A DNA stretch of 64,000 nucleotides from NCBI RefSeq assembly GCF_022458985.1, contig NC_061785.1, forward strand, positions 918,130 through 982,129, written 5' to 3'. Position 1 is the first letter of the stretch. Each line of letters begins with the position of its first letter. The notes beneath the pieces were generated by a model, which did no database searches, was not told the origin of the DNA, and was given only the letters and a program-made list of their open reading frames with translations. This document shows, piece by piece, positions 23,700-34,893 of the stretch. This stretch comes from Mugil cephalus. Taxonomy: Eukaryota; Chordata; Actinopteri; Mugiliformes; Mugilidae. The translations under genes were made by a program, and so were the position numbers.

Positions 23700-23935
23700 C
23701 AAAATGATGGTAATGCAGCACTTTTCCCACAATATGAGCCATTATTACATTATGAGCTCTTATTACATGCACGGCGCCAGTAAGGCTCATAGTGTAATAA
23801 GCTATTACATTATGCTCTCAATATTTTATTACATTATGAGTCGATTATTACATTATGAGCATTTATTACATTAAGATATTACATTATGTACATTATGAAC
23901 TTTATTTAATTTTTTACATTATGAGTTGCTACAAA
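23700..23935. repeat. Irregular TTATTACATTATGAGC repeat array
   Basis: TTATTACATTATGAGC or close variants (ATTACATTATGCTC, ATTACATTATGAGT, TTACATTAAG) recur about nine times in 230 bp with variable spacers. One block near 23785 reads in the opposite sense (GCTCATAGTGTAATAAGC), so part of the array can fold into hairpins. It is not coding. Confidence 0.75.
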
Positions 23936-26337
23936 TGCTGATTTTCCATAATCCTTCTGATTAACAATAAAGTTTATAGGTTGTGGCAAACCAGGAGAAG
24001 TCACAGGCCCAACCCGACCGGGGAGAAAGCCAGGCTTCGGTTAGGGGAGGTAGCGGGGGGCATGTTCTATTCAGTGGAGGCGGTGCAGCCACTGGGAATA
24101 TGGCATTGGACGCACCTGCAGCCCATCAGGCAATCAGGGGAGAAGATTTACTCCCTGGGCTCCCACTTACTCGGGGCTCCTCAACCAGGAGGAACGACAG
24201 GCAACAGGCATCAGTTTGCCACAGCCAGGAGCCAGAGACGTGTTGTTTGAGTAGCCCTTCATCCCCGAGTCAAAAAACTCATGCCTCACCTCTCTCTCTC
24301 TCTCTCTGCCCTATCCAGGAGCCTGTTTCATTGAAGACCCAGGACTGAAACCTGAGGACAAACGCCCCAGCCGGGAAGAAACCTTAGTTCATTTTTGACC
24401 CTGTGCTCTTTTCCCTCCCTTTAATTTGTCCAGTCAAAGAGTTGTTTTTGAGTTTGCCTAGTCTGTCCTGGAGATTATTTTATGTGAATCTTGTTGCATT
24501 CTGCCCTGGCTTGCCACAAGGTGAGAATAAAACGATTGTCTAAAAGATAGATCTTGTGATTATATATTGAAGCAATGTGAGAAAAAAAACAGGAAATGGG
24601 TGGCTGAGGTGTGGGTGTAAAAAGGGGAACGAAACTTGTGCCTGTGTGCTTGAGGGCGTGTCAGGACATGATCAGTGGAAAGTTTTAAGAACTGATTAGA
24701 TGTTCAAATAACTAATTAATATGTCATGAGTGTAAGATTCTTATTGGTTTAGAGGCTGATGTATTATTGGCAGGATGTATGAGATCTGAAGATATAAGAT
24801 TAAATGTAGAAGTATATTTAGCCTCAGATACAGGCTGTGCTGCATATGGTCTGAGCTACTTCTTATAGTGGTATTAGGTAGGTGGTAGGTGCTATTTTGG
24901 CTGGTGAAGTTCTGTCTACTCTGCCCCTGTCAGGTAGGTGAAGCTTAATACTCATACTCTTTTCTTTTAATTTTGCAGTTTTCACGAATTGGCCCAGCCA
25001 GCTCATAAGTAATATTTTCCAATTGAAATGGAATATTTTTATTTTGGAATATATAATGGAATATTTTAATTAATTAATAAACTGATTTTTGATTACTTGA
25101 TTGACTTTTGAGTTGATGCTTGGCTTAAGATGAACCTGCAAATAAAACCAGATTCCTAAAAAGTCAGAATTATCTCAATAGAATGTTATTCCCCTGTATT
25201 TGTACACTTTATCTCATGGTATTAAAATTCTAGGTTAATTTTTGGGAGATCCATCACCTAATTCTTTTTGGTCACACTAGTCCCTGACCCCTAGGCTCAA
25301 TTTTCAGTGTGTCAAGTTTTATTGCACATGCTACTAAAAATCATTCTGTGCAAAGAGAAATATGTATTCACTAGCACATGTGTCAAGTTGTTTCACTGCT
25401 ATCTTCTCAAAAAAGTAGGGGATACTAATTGGGCTCAAAGGGTGACAGGCAATTAGAAAGTATGTTTATATTGCGCAGTGTTGCACTTGTGTTTTGTTGT
25501 CTTTTTAGCACGTTAATGTTAGCAATATAAAATGGTACAGTAGACTCCAACCGACAAATAATGGTCCCTTGTCGATGGTCAGTAAGTAAATTAGACGGGT
25601 CGGTAAGAGGACATTGAAAAACTGCTGTTGGTGTCACTGTGAGCTGAACGTAATGGGACATTCTGCTCGTACCAACACGCAACTTGTACCATGCTTCTGT
25701 TACATTTACAGCGGTAAATACACACATTAAAGATAACTTGTAGCTGTTAAAAATATTTTTGTTTACTATATGTTACATGCTATATGACAAATAAGTGACA
25801 ATGTATAAGACTAGTTAACTGTCGGCACCGTTTGAAGGTAAACAATTCCTGGCTGAGGCGGTGGATCACAGACTATGATTGGTCAGAAAATCAAGGCACT
25901 TTTCGTTTCCTTCTTTAATCTCTATTAGGCTATCAGAATTTACAAAGCATGTGTGTGGTCTGAAAATGAAGAAAGATAATAAACTGAATTACAAAACAAA
26001 AGCTTGGTATATTATTCAATAAAATTAAGGAAACTTTCCTGAATAAACTACTATACATTAAAATGAAATACCCATAACTCAAACTCACACATTTCTTGCC
26101 ACAACACAAACCAGAACAATGATCAACTTATTAATTAGGACGTAGAAAGAACTTAAATTTCCTCAAGAACGCACACAAGACTAGGAAGATCAGTCCATGC
26201 AGCCTTTCATCGTCTGCTCACCAGCTGTTCTCCTTTTTCTCAATGAAGCCGGGTGTGTCCTGACTAGTTTGGATTGTTCACCTGTAGATGGGGCTGTTGG
26301 GCCTTGAATGATGGGCTTTTTCACAAGCACCCTAACC
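23936..26337. other. Intergenic DNA, probable old repeats, no gene recognised
   Basis: The 23980-24540 part has GC-rich text with short open frames on the plus strand, a CT microsatellite (24290-24308) and an AATAAA near 24527. It resembles an untranslated or LTR-like piece of a retroelement, but I see no protein signature. The rest is AT-rich. Confidence 0.4.
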
Positions 26338-28770
26338 CTAGTCTCGTCTCGTCTCGTCGTCATCCACTTATCTGGGCCCTCTCCCCGGCCGCTTCCACTG
26401 GCTCCTCCGGAGGAGGAAATGTAATCCCTCCATCGTGTCCTGGGGTGAGCCCAAGGCCTCCTACTGGTGGGACATGACCCAAATACCTCTAAAGGGAGGT
26501 ATCCAGGAGGCATCCTTACCAGATGCCTGAACCACCTTAACTGACACCTCTCGATGTGGAGGAGAAGCAGTTCAACTCTGAGCTCCCCCGGAGTGTCCGA
26601 GCTCCCAATCCTATCTCTAAGGCTGAGCCCAGCCACCCTAAGGAGGAAACTCATTTTGGCCGCTTGTATCCTTGACCTTGTTCTTTCGGTTATCACCCAA
26701 AGTTGAGAGTTGGAACATAGATCAACTGGTAAATTGAAAGCTTTGCTTTTCAACATAGTTCTCTCTTCACCACAACAGACTGGTTAAGTGCCTGCATTGC
26801 TGCAGATGCTGCTCCGATCCGTTTATTGATCTCCCACTCCATCCTACCATTACTCGTGAATGAGATACCAAAGTAGGTTGCAGTTTGATGAAGCAAAGAG
26901 GATCACATCATCTGCGAAAAGCAGGGATGAGATCCTCCAAATACCAAACGTGACACCCTCCACCATCTGGCTACGGCTAGAAATTCAGTCAATATTAGTT
27001 ATAAAGAGAACCAGTGACAAAGGGCAGCCCTGGAGGAGTCCAACCTGCCTACCCACCCAACCTACACGGATCGCACTCCTATTGGTACAGGGACTGAATG
27101 GCCCTTAGCAAGGGGCCATCCACCCCATACTCCCGGAGCACCCCCCACAGGATGCCCCTGGGGACCCGGTTGTAGGCCTTCTCCAAATCCACAAAACACA
27201 TGTGGATCGATTGGGGAAACTCCCATTTCCCCTCCAGCACCCTAGCGAGGGTAAAGAGCTGGTCCATGGTTCCACACACAGGATCAGGACCCAAACTGCA
27301 ACGTTCCACCTCGATCTAAGGTTCAACTATCGATGGGACCCCCTTTTCCAGCACTCTGGCATAGACTTTCCAGTGGAGGCTGAGGAGTGTGATCCCTCTA
27401 GTTGGAACACACCTTCTGGTCCCCTTTCTTAAAGATGGGAACCACCACCCCAGTCTGCCACTCCAGAGGCACTGTCCTCGATGTCCATGCAATGTTTCAC
27501 AGACGTGTCAACCAGGACAGCCCTACAACATCCAGAGCGTTAAGATACCGAGGGCAGATCTCATCCTTCCCCAGAACTCTGCTGCTGGGGAGTTGTTTCA
27601 CCACCTCAGTGACTTCTGTCCCAGAGATTGGATGGCACAGCCCCAGGCCCTCTGGCTCTGTTTCCCCTAAGGAATACATGTTGGTGGGGTTGAGGAGCTC
27701 CTCAAAGTATTCCTTCCAGCGCCAGACAATAGCCACAGATGAAACCTCACTGAGCTCATCCCAAGCCCAAGTTTTTTGCCTTAATGACTGCCCTGGCCAA
27801 AGACTGTTAAGCCATCCAGTACCTGTCAGCTGCTTCCGGAGAACCACAGACCAACCATGCCTTGTAGGCCTCTTTCTTCAGCCTGACCAGCACCAGCACC
27901 AGCAACCTTGCAGCTGTCCAGAACATATGGTTGCATGTCAGATGATATGACTATAAAGTCAATCATTGACCTATGATGTAGGCTGTCATGGCGGCAAAAG
28001 CACCGATGAACAACTTTATGTTCGAACATGGTGTTAGTTTTGGACAAACTGCGACTCGCACAGAAGTCTAACTAAGTCTAACTGAACACCACGCAGGTTC
28101 AGATCAGGTAGGCCGTTCCTGCCAATCACACCCCTCTAGATCACACCATCATTGCCCATGTGAGCATTGAAGTCCCTCAGAAGGACCTTACCAAATACGG
28201 TAGGTACTCTGAACTGCTGTTCAGCGCAATCAACGGTCAAAACCCGTTTCTCGGCCAAAAGGCGCAGGGAAGCAACCTTTTCGTCCATCCAGGAGAACTC
28301 CAACATACAGGCAGAGTCTTGGGGCAAGGAAAAATCCCACCCCAGCCCTCTGCCTCTCAACTGGAGCTACTCCAACAAAGAAGAGAGTCCAACCCCTCTG
28401 AAGGACTTGGGTTCAGAGCCAACACTATGTGTTGAGGTAAGGTCGACTATATCTAGTCAATAACGATCGACCTCTTCCACAAGCTTCAGCTCCTTCCCCA
28501 CCAGAGAGGTGATGTTCCATGTTCCAAGAGCCAGTTTCCATAACCAAGGATCAGACCACCAAGGGCCCTGCCAGGGGCCGCCACCACCAGGCCCCCACCA
28601 GGCCCTGTGGACAGAGGCCCTACCACTTGGCACTCATCCACTCATCCCCAGCCCCAGGCTTGGCTCCAGGGGGGAGTCCCAGTAGCTGTCCGGGCCAGGT
28701 ACACCGTCTCTTGCTTATACTTGTCATTCAGGATCTTCTGAACCAATCTGCCTTGGGAGACCCTACCACA
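26338..28770 (-). mobile_element. Degenerate non-LTR retrotransposon (LINE)
   Basis: On the minus strand, fragments appear in the correct order for a LINE. They are endonuclease (DFNAHMGNDG near 28150 and MIDFIVISSD near 27960), a linker with KEYFEELLNP (27700), reverse transcriptase (FVDLEKAYNRVPRG near 27180 and a frame-broken FADD box near 26905), and the C-terminal RVAGLSLRDR and RTRWRDYIS (26560-26390). A GACGA-type repeat tail ends it at about 26338-26360. No single frame spans more than about 180 codons. It is a dead copy of a family common in fish, whose clade I cannot fix by eye. Confidence 0.85.
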
Positions 28771-28996
28771 GACCTGGGCATTTTACGGCCCGTGGGCCAC
28801 ATACGGCCCTTTGGGCATTCCTGTCTGGCCCGCGGTATATCAGTCATAAGCACAGATGAACATGTATTTATGCTGTGCATGCAATACGACTGTGTTGCTT
28901 TTATTTTGAGCCATGATGTATTATTTACGTCGTGGCACTGTTAGTTGGTCAATTCTTCAAAAAGTAAGATTGAAACAACTTCTTGCTATCTATTAA

Positions 28997-29181
28997 CCCT
29001 CAAAAGCCTCAACAGATCGCTGGCATCTGTCAAAGCGACCGATTTTGAATTACCGTAAGTCACAGTGGTTTGCGCTATTGACAATATTCATTGTGACTGA
29101 ACACTGGTTGGCTGTGCTTTTGCCTGGAAGACCTTTGTGACATCTCAAGAGTATAAGGAAGGACATTTAGGTCTTAAAGGG
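28997..29181. mobile_element. 185-bp MITE flanked by TTAA (piggyBac-like)
   Basis: TTAA at 28993-28996 and 29182-29185 brackets a 185-bp element. Its ends are imperfect inverted repeats: CCCTCAAAAGCC on the left and CCCTTTAAGACC as the reverse complement of the right. TTAA target duplication with CCC termini is the hallmark of piggyBac-type nonautonomous elements. No coding sequence is present. Confidence 0.75.
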
Positions 29182-29517
29182 TTAAACATTTATTGAGATT
29201 TATTGAGATACAGAAAATAATTCATGTAGCTACATGGTCCCTCCTTGGTTCACTGAAGTTTTCCAAAGAGGACCAAGTTTCCGAGATTCCAATGCGTTAT
29301 ATCCAAAACTACAGATCGATTGTGTTTCATGTCTTCCTAATGCTAAAAATTATAATCTCTCTGTTATATATTTTGTTAGTGATTTAATACAAGAAATCTA
29401 TACAAGAAATGAAAAGATTTTCCAAGAGTCTTTACTTTGGCCAGGCTTATAAATATATAATCCTGTGCTGTGGGGTTCAGACACATGTATTTTGATCTTT
29501 TTATTCATTTAGGAGAC

Positions 29518-29608
29518 ATGGCCTCAGAAGTCATGAAGGTGGCTGCTCTGGGTCGACCTTTCACCTTAGGGATGCTCTACAACGCCCATAAAGACGAACT
29601 CCTCCCAG
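29518..29608 (+). pseudogene. Orphan first exon of an SNTX-like gene
   Basis: An ATG at 29518 opens 30 codons containing MKVAALGRPFTLGMLYNAHK and ending at a consensus donor (CCCAG|GTAAAA) in phase 1. This is the typical first coding exon of stonustoxin/neoverrucotoxin-like genes. Its phase matches the second exon of the SNTX-like gene at the right edge of the window. No second or third exon follows on the plus strand. Intron-like sequence homologous to the right-hand gene runs on to about 31310 and then stops. It is a partial duplicate with exons 2 and 3 missing, hence a pseudogene fragment. A plausible acceptor (TTCATTTAG) precedes it at 29513, perhaps from a 5' untranslated exon. Confidence 0.8.
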
Positions 29609-30399
29609 GTAAAATGTAAATTATGTAAATGTATGTAACACTCAATGTGCAAAAAGTGCTGCTGTGCCATCTAATGATTATTAGAAATTGCTGAAACTAT
29701 TCTTGTTTTTAAACAACTGAATAATATAAATAGCCATAACTGAAAACTGCAGAGCACTGGGGCAAATAATGGAAAACATGTCTTCGTCTAAAGCTTAATA
29801 TAGGACACTGTATGAAGTACAAGTTGCAAAATGATTGATTTAACAACAAATTTAACTTCACGATTTCAACTTCATGGTTAATAGTCACTGACAGAAAAAC
29901 GTTTTGGACATGTCAATGTGAATCTCAATTGATGTTTAAATTTCTGTTTATAATAAATTATCATTTGGAAATTTGGAAAAACAAATATTGTAAAATCTTC
30001 CGAAAGCCCAAGGAGAAATCCTGCTGTAATAAAGAGTCAAAGGCCAAAAAAGTTACAAAGAAAGTGTAAATGTAACCATGTCAAATGCAATGTTAATGTC
30101 AAATGTCAATTTATTTCTTAATCACATTTAATTATGACAAATGCTGCCCAATGTGTGTCCTGAAAAACATACATGTACACAGAGTCAACACCAAATCAAA
30201 GACAAGAGACAGAAAAAAGGTTATGTTTAATTAAGTTCTAAATTCAAACACAACAAAACAAGCACCTCTCAAATCATACTGGAAGTCAATGACAAGAGGC
30301 CAGGACTCTGCAAATGTGTTTTTGTTAAAAGATGAGCTACACCAACTACAAGCCTGCAAGAGAAGCCTAGCTAATACCTGCACATAGGACATTACAGTA
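29609..30399. other. Intron-like sequence after the orphan SNTX exon
   Basis: AT-rich DNA without coding signals. By position it is the start of intron 1 of the truncated SNTX-like copy. The matching part of the right-hand gene lies beyond the window edge, so the homology cannot be tested here. Confidence 0.5.
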
Positions 30400-30411
30400 G
30401 CCTTTCTAAAT

Positions 30412-30751
30412 CTCATCTCATCTTCCATACCACATACCGGGTCGTGGGGGATGCTGGAGTCTATCCCAGCTGGCATTGGGCAAGAGACGGGTACACTCTG
30501 GACAGGTCACCAGCCTATCACAGGGCTAACACAGATACAAACAACCATTTGCACTCACACAAACACCTAGGGTCAATGTAGGGTCAGCAATTAGCCTGAC
30601 AAGCATGTTTTTAGAGGTGGGAGGAAACCGGAGTACCTGGAGAAAACCCACATGGACATAGGACATGCAAACTCCAGGCCCGAGGTGGACTTGAACCCGG
30701 ACTTTTTCGCTGGGAGGCATCAGCGCTAACCACCGAGAACCCGCGCCGCCC
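30412..30751 (-). mobile_element. Full-length tRNA-derived SINE with 12-bp target duplication
   Basis: A 340-bp element lies between perfect direct repeats GCCTTTCTAAAT at 30400-30411 and 30752-30763. On the minus strand the head is tRNA-like, with a box A region (GGTGGTTAGCGCTGATGCC) and a box B (GGTTCAAGTCC). The body is the familiar fish text GGAAACCGGAGTACCTGGAG (plus strand), and a GATGAGAT-type tail follows. It inserted into the duplicated SNTX intron, because the homologous block at the right end of the window begins just past it. Confidence 0.85.
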
Positions 30752-30789
30752 GCCTTTCTAAATGATGATAATAAAAAGATTTTCACTGC

Positions 30790-31310
30790 CAGAGGTCAGC
30801 ATGACTAGGTCATTTGCCTGGTGCCCAACTCACACAGCACACAACCACAATGGCTTTTCCTGCAGACGGTGGGTCCATATGAAGGAGTTATGTTGTTGGA
30901 CTTCTGTCCTAGCCACAGATTGTCTGTAACAAACACCCCTTTCAAGCATACAGTGGCGTGTGAATGTACTTGGTAGAAGAAGACGTTAGGCCAAAGCTGG
31001 ATGATTGACTTTGTGGCCATATTATCATGCAAGAGTTGAAGCAGCCCTGAGCAAACAGCATTACTGTAAGAAAACTGGGTTCTATTAATTCACTACCTCT
31101 CTTCATCAGAAAAATTAAATAGAAAGCGGTGCTGTGTAAGAGAGCAGTCTTCAACAATCTTATGAACAATGGCTTTAACACCAATATTCAATACTACCAA
31201 ACTACCAAGTAACCAAACTTAATGTTAGATTCAATATACATGTGGAAATGTGTTGAGAATGTATCCAAACAATATTATCTAACATTGTCTAAGAAACATA
31301 AAATGAAGAC
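30790..31310 (+). repeat. Inverted duplicate of SNTX-like intron 1, with LINE piece
   Basis: The plus strand here matches the minus strand of 63390-64000 with small indels. Matches include TAATTCACTACCTCTCTTCATCAG, read through landmark blocks only, and GGCTTTAACACCAATATTC. It contains a LINE endonuclease fragment (LLDFC, HTAVCTFTWY-like and SWMIDFV phrases, 30800-31030) shared by both copies, so the LINE insertion predates the duplication. Similarity ends just before the position where exon 2 should start. Confidence 0.8.
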
Positions 31311-31711
31311 TGTCCAAGACATGTTGTTGGCCTTATTAAAGGACAGATAGTAGTAATATTTAAACACAGACATCACATAGCTCAATGTGGGTATATTATT
31401 ACCTAACATAATTATATCCTCAGTAGCCATTGATATATTTTAAACTGTTCCTTTCTCAATATAATGCAGTACACCACCACTAAGACCCACTATGAAATCA
31501 ATGATGAACAAGGTGTAGTGTATAGTCATCACCTTTTTCAAAACATCAACAAAAATGTAGAGAAGATTCTTTGAGAGTATAATTCATAGTAGAACTGCTG
31601 TATTGGACTGAATTGATTAGTACAGGTGGACCTAATAAGTAGATTTTGACTATGCACATTTTTTTAATGTGAAAGTTTATTCTGTACAAATTGAAACACA
31701 TACTTGTCTTT

Positions 31712-32350
31712 TTGAGCAGTGACAGATGTTTCCTGGCTTCAACTGGTCTGAGGACAGAAAGGAGGTTACTCTCCTGCAGGTAGCTCAGGTCCTCAACTCC
31801 TAAACATTGCAGATGCTCCAGCAAAGGCTCAGGGTCTCTCAGTTTAGGCACTGATTTGATGAAAGACAGAAGCGGACTCTCTGCATCCATGACTAGGAGG
31901 ACTAGAAGGGATGAAAAATACTGTTACTGTCATATTTTAATCTTTCAAACTCCAGATGACTGAGTCAACAATGCTATGCTTAAGTGAAATTACTCTTGTC
32001 CCACAAAGCTTGTACACATGCAAATGGTAATAATCTAGTTTCCGCTCAGGCTTCCAACATTTCATGCTTGTTTCACTTCATACAATGCAAATGCTGGCAC
32101 ATAGGACACATCATGAGGTGTAACAATAAAGTATACATGCTGGTCCTGCGTCACAAGCATGAGCTGAATCTGTCTGAATTCAAGTGCCTCACCTTGGTTT
32201 AAACACAGAAAGACCCTTTTTGTACTGAGTGCCTTTCCACTGCATCTCGGTAGCTGCTCAACATTGGGTTCTTTGACTAAGGTTTCTCCTACTGTGGAGC
32301 GCACTGCTTCACTGTACAGTTCCTTTATGCCATGAAATCAACTCTCATCA
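31712..32350 (-). pseudogene. Remnant of an unidentified gene with a SAM-like exon
   Basis: Two minus-strand exon-like pieces. The first (about 32350-32089) follows a strong acceptor (TTTCTCTCTGCAG), hits an early in-frame TGA, then stays open through AVRSTVGETL and QIQLMLVTQDQHVYFIV. The second (31893-31712) follows an acceptor (CCTCCTAG) and encodes LLEHLQCLGVEDLSYLQ and VLRPVEARKHLSLLKK before a GTATGT donor. The second piece has the spacing of a SAM-type helical domain, as found in several multi-copy uncharacterised fish proteins. A possible first exon with an ATG lies near 32810. The early stop and the lack of further exons suggest a dead fragment. The function is unknown. Confidence 0.4.
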
Positions 32351-34893
32351 CTTATCTGCAGAGAGAAAGAAAAAAAATGATGAATCATGAAATTTGCCAA
32401 AATCAAAATAAATGCTATTGGTTGTGAAAAAGTTACCCTAAAATGTGTTAGCAGATCTCCCCTCAATAAACTAGAAAATGATCGTTAGCTTATCCTTCAC
32501 ATATTTTTCAGTATTGTTTTGAATTTCATGTTGACCACTGACTAGTGTTGCACAAAAATTAAAATTTGAAAAACCATGAAAAAGGCAGAGTAGGTCACTC
32601 CTCCTATATTTGTGAGAGGCAAGAGGAAGATGAAGATATTAGTTTTAAGAAAGAGTAATTGGTTGAAATAAACCATTACCAAATCTCAGTATCATTTATA
32701 AAACATTTGTTCTCTTTTCTTTGGAAGAAAATCCACTTAAATACTACTAAGCTTCAGTTTGATACTTGCCTTCTGCCTTCGTCCTTCCTCCAGCCTCGAC
32801 ATTAGCTGCTGTTTGCTCCTAGTTTCTGTGACCAAACGGGAACAGCTGCGTGGTGGTTGTTGACCTTGTTAAGCGTAACGTCAAAGACGGATGTTCAGTG
32901 TCCCAACAGCCAATGGCATGTCTTCTTCTTCTTCTTCTTCTTCTTCTTCTCCAACCGTTTCTGTCGACCAATCGAAACGGGACCCGCGCTTTTCAAAGCA
33001 CGCACTCCAATGTCGCGTTCACGTTTTTGTCTTTTGTGTTTGTGCAGGGAGACGTTGCAGCAGTAAAATGTCTCTTGATTACAAGTGTTTTGTTCAGACG
33101 TACTGTGAAATAATTCAAGACGTTGTGATTTACATTGGATTGTATATATATATACACACAATAGCCTACAGTGTTAAATAGTTATTTTTACTATTAATTT
33201 CTCAGTAATTTTAAATGATTTTTTTAAGTTTTGTTGAATTTTACAGTTTATTCCATTAAATAACAGACAAATATTTGTAAAATCACTATACATTTGTGAA
33301 CATATTTTAACAATAAATATCTGTATTTCTAATGTTTCTTTTGTAAAAGAACAGAAATATCAGGTTTTCACATGTGTTTTCACAGCTACAATGATTTCAT
33401 GTTATTTTACATTTGACATGTAAAATCACAGTCTCTTTTCGTTGATTTTCCAGATTGTATTTCAAAAATACAGAAATAATCTTAAGAAAAAACGATACAA
33501 TTCCGCTTCTATGATCATAACGGACATAAGGACATTTTTCCCAGGACGCTACGACCAACTACAAATGTGTCCAATTGCTGAATGTACAGTTTTACTACTC
33601 AGTGACAAGTGACTGATAAAGTTATTGCTCTGTCATTAATGTTGTTATCAAACATAAGCATCTTCCGAGCATTTCCTCTGGACACATATCATCGGCGGAG
33701 TCAATGTGTTTGACTCAAACGGAAGCAAGTACACTGCATCACAGCTCTGACGTCCGGACACCTGCTGACACATATGCAGAGCCCAGGCCAGCATCAAATA
33801 TAGGTGAATACTTGAAATTCTCATGTTCGGTCGGATGTATATGAGATCAGGATTGCATGAACTATAAGATAACCTTATCTTATTTTAATATTAGATTCAT
33901 GGTTACTCTCACCACCTGCTTTTTATTTTAAACAAGATCATACATCTTTTCTCCCTCTGGGCTAAGCCCCGGATCTCCCACTATTCTAGATCTGCCCCTG
34001 GTGAGATGTAACCTGACCAGGTCCAGCGGCGACTGGCCTTCCTAGTTCCGGAGGGTGGGGTCTTCTATGTGGCCTCATGCAGCAGGAGGACGGAAACACT
34101 TTTGAGGTGACAGCAGTCGATCAAGATTCTGTACAGCAGAGAGCACAGGATATGTTACAATAAAAACAATAAAAACAGTAACATTACAGTAAACAGTAAA
34201 AAACTATTGAAAATACTAGAAATGACAGGGAGAAGAAGTGGGTTTTTAGGGAGGATTTAAGTATCTAGGGACTGGAAGGTTCTAATTAATAAATATGGTT
34301 TATGGTTCAGACTTTAGTTTCTCTAAAGGAGAAATATATTTACATGGTGGTAATCTGGTGTCCACCCAGCAGAGGGCGCTGCTGCTGAAGTAATTTACGT
34401 TCAGATGAAACAGGATTATTTCCGTTCTGCAGGTGGATGAGAATAAAGAGAATAAGAGTGAAATGAAGGAAAGATTGAGTGGATACATAATGATGCCTGA
34501 ATGTCTTCAGTCCCCATTTTAATCAGCTGATCTGATTGGACAAGAGGCCTGATGGGCCACACACATTTACAGTCCTATCTTTGTGAGGACCTGAATTCCT
34601 CTGACATTTACACTAAACACCTAAACCTGAACCAGAGTCCAACCTGAAGCCTGTAATTAACCACACACAAACATACAAACAGCCCTGAAACATTAGTCCA
34701 CACAGCAACAGAAATACAAGATCACAGACACACTCATTTCACTCCTCTTCATGGACGCGTGTGTATGTGTGTGTGCGTCCACTTTGTGTCTCTTCATCAG
34801 TGTATGAAACCAAATGAACAACATGAATGTCTGCAGCTAAAATCAGGATAAATTTGGTCCTGATGATTTTTATTTACGTGTGACTCAAAGAGT
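32351..34893. other. Intergenic DNA, no gene recognised
   Basis: Contains a TTC microsatellite (32924-32953) whose reading frames are spurious, a short TA tract (33144-33156), a GTGTGC tract near 34760 and otherwise AT-rich DNA. The area near 32800-33000 is locally richer in CpG and could be an old promoter of the SAM-like remnant. Confidence 0.45.

Noticed and set aside
32857..33161. Phe-, Ser- or Lys-rich small proteins near 32.9 kb
   Set aside because: They arise from the TTC microsatellite in different frames.
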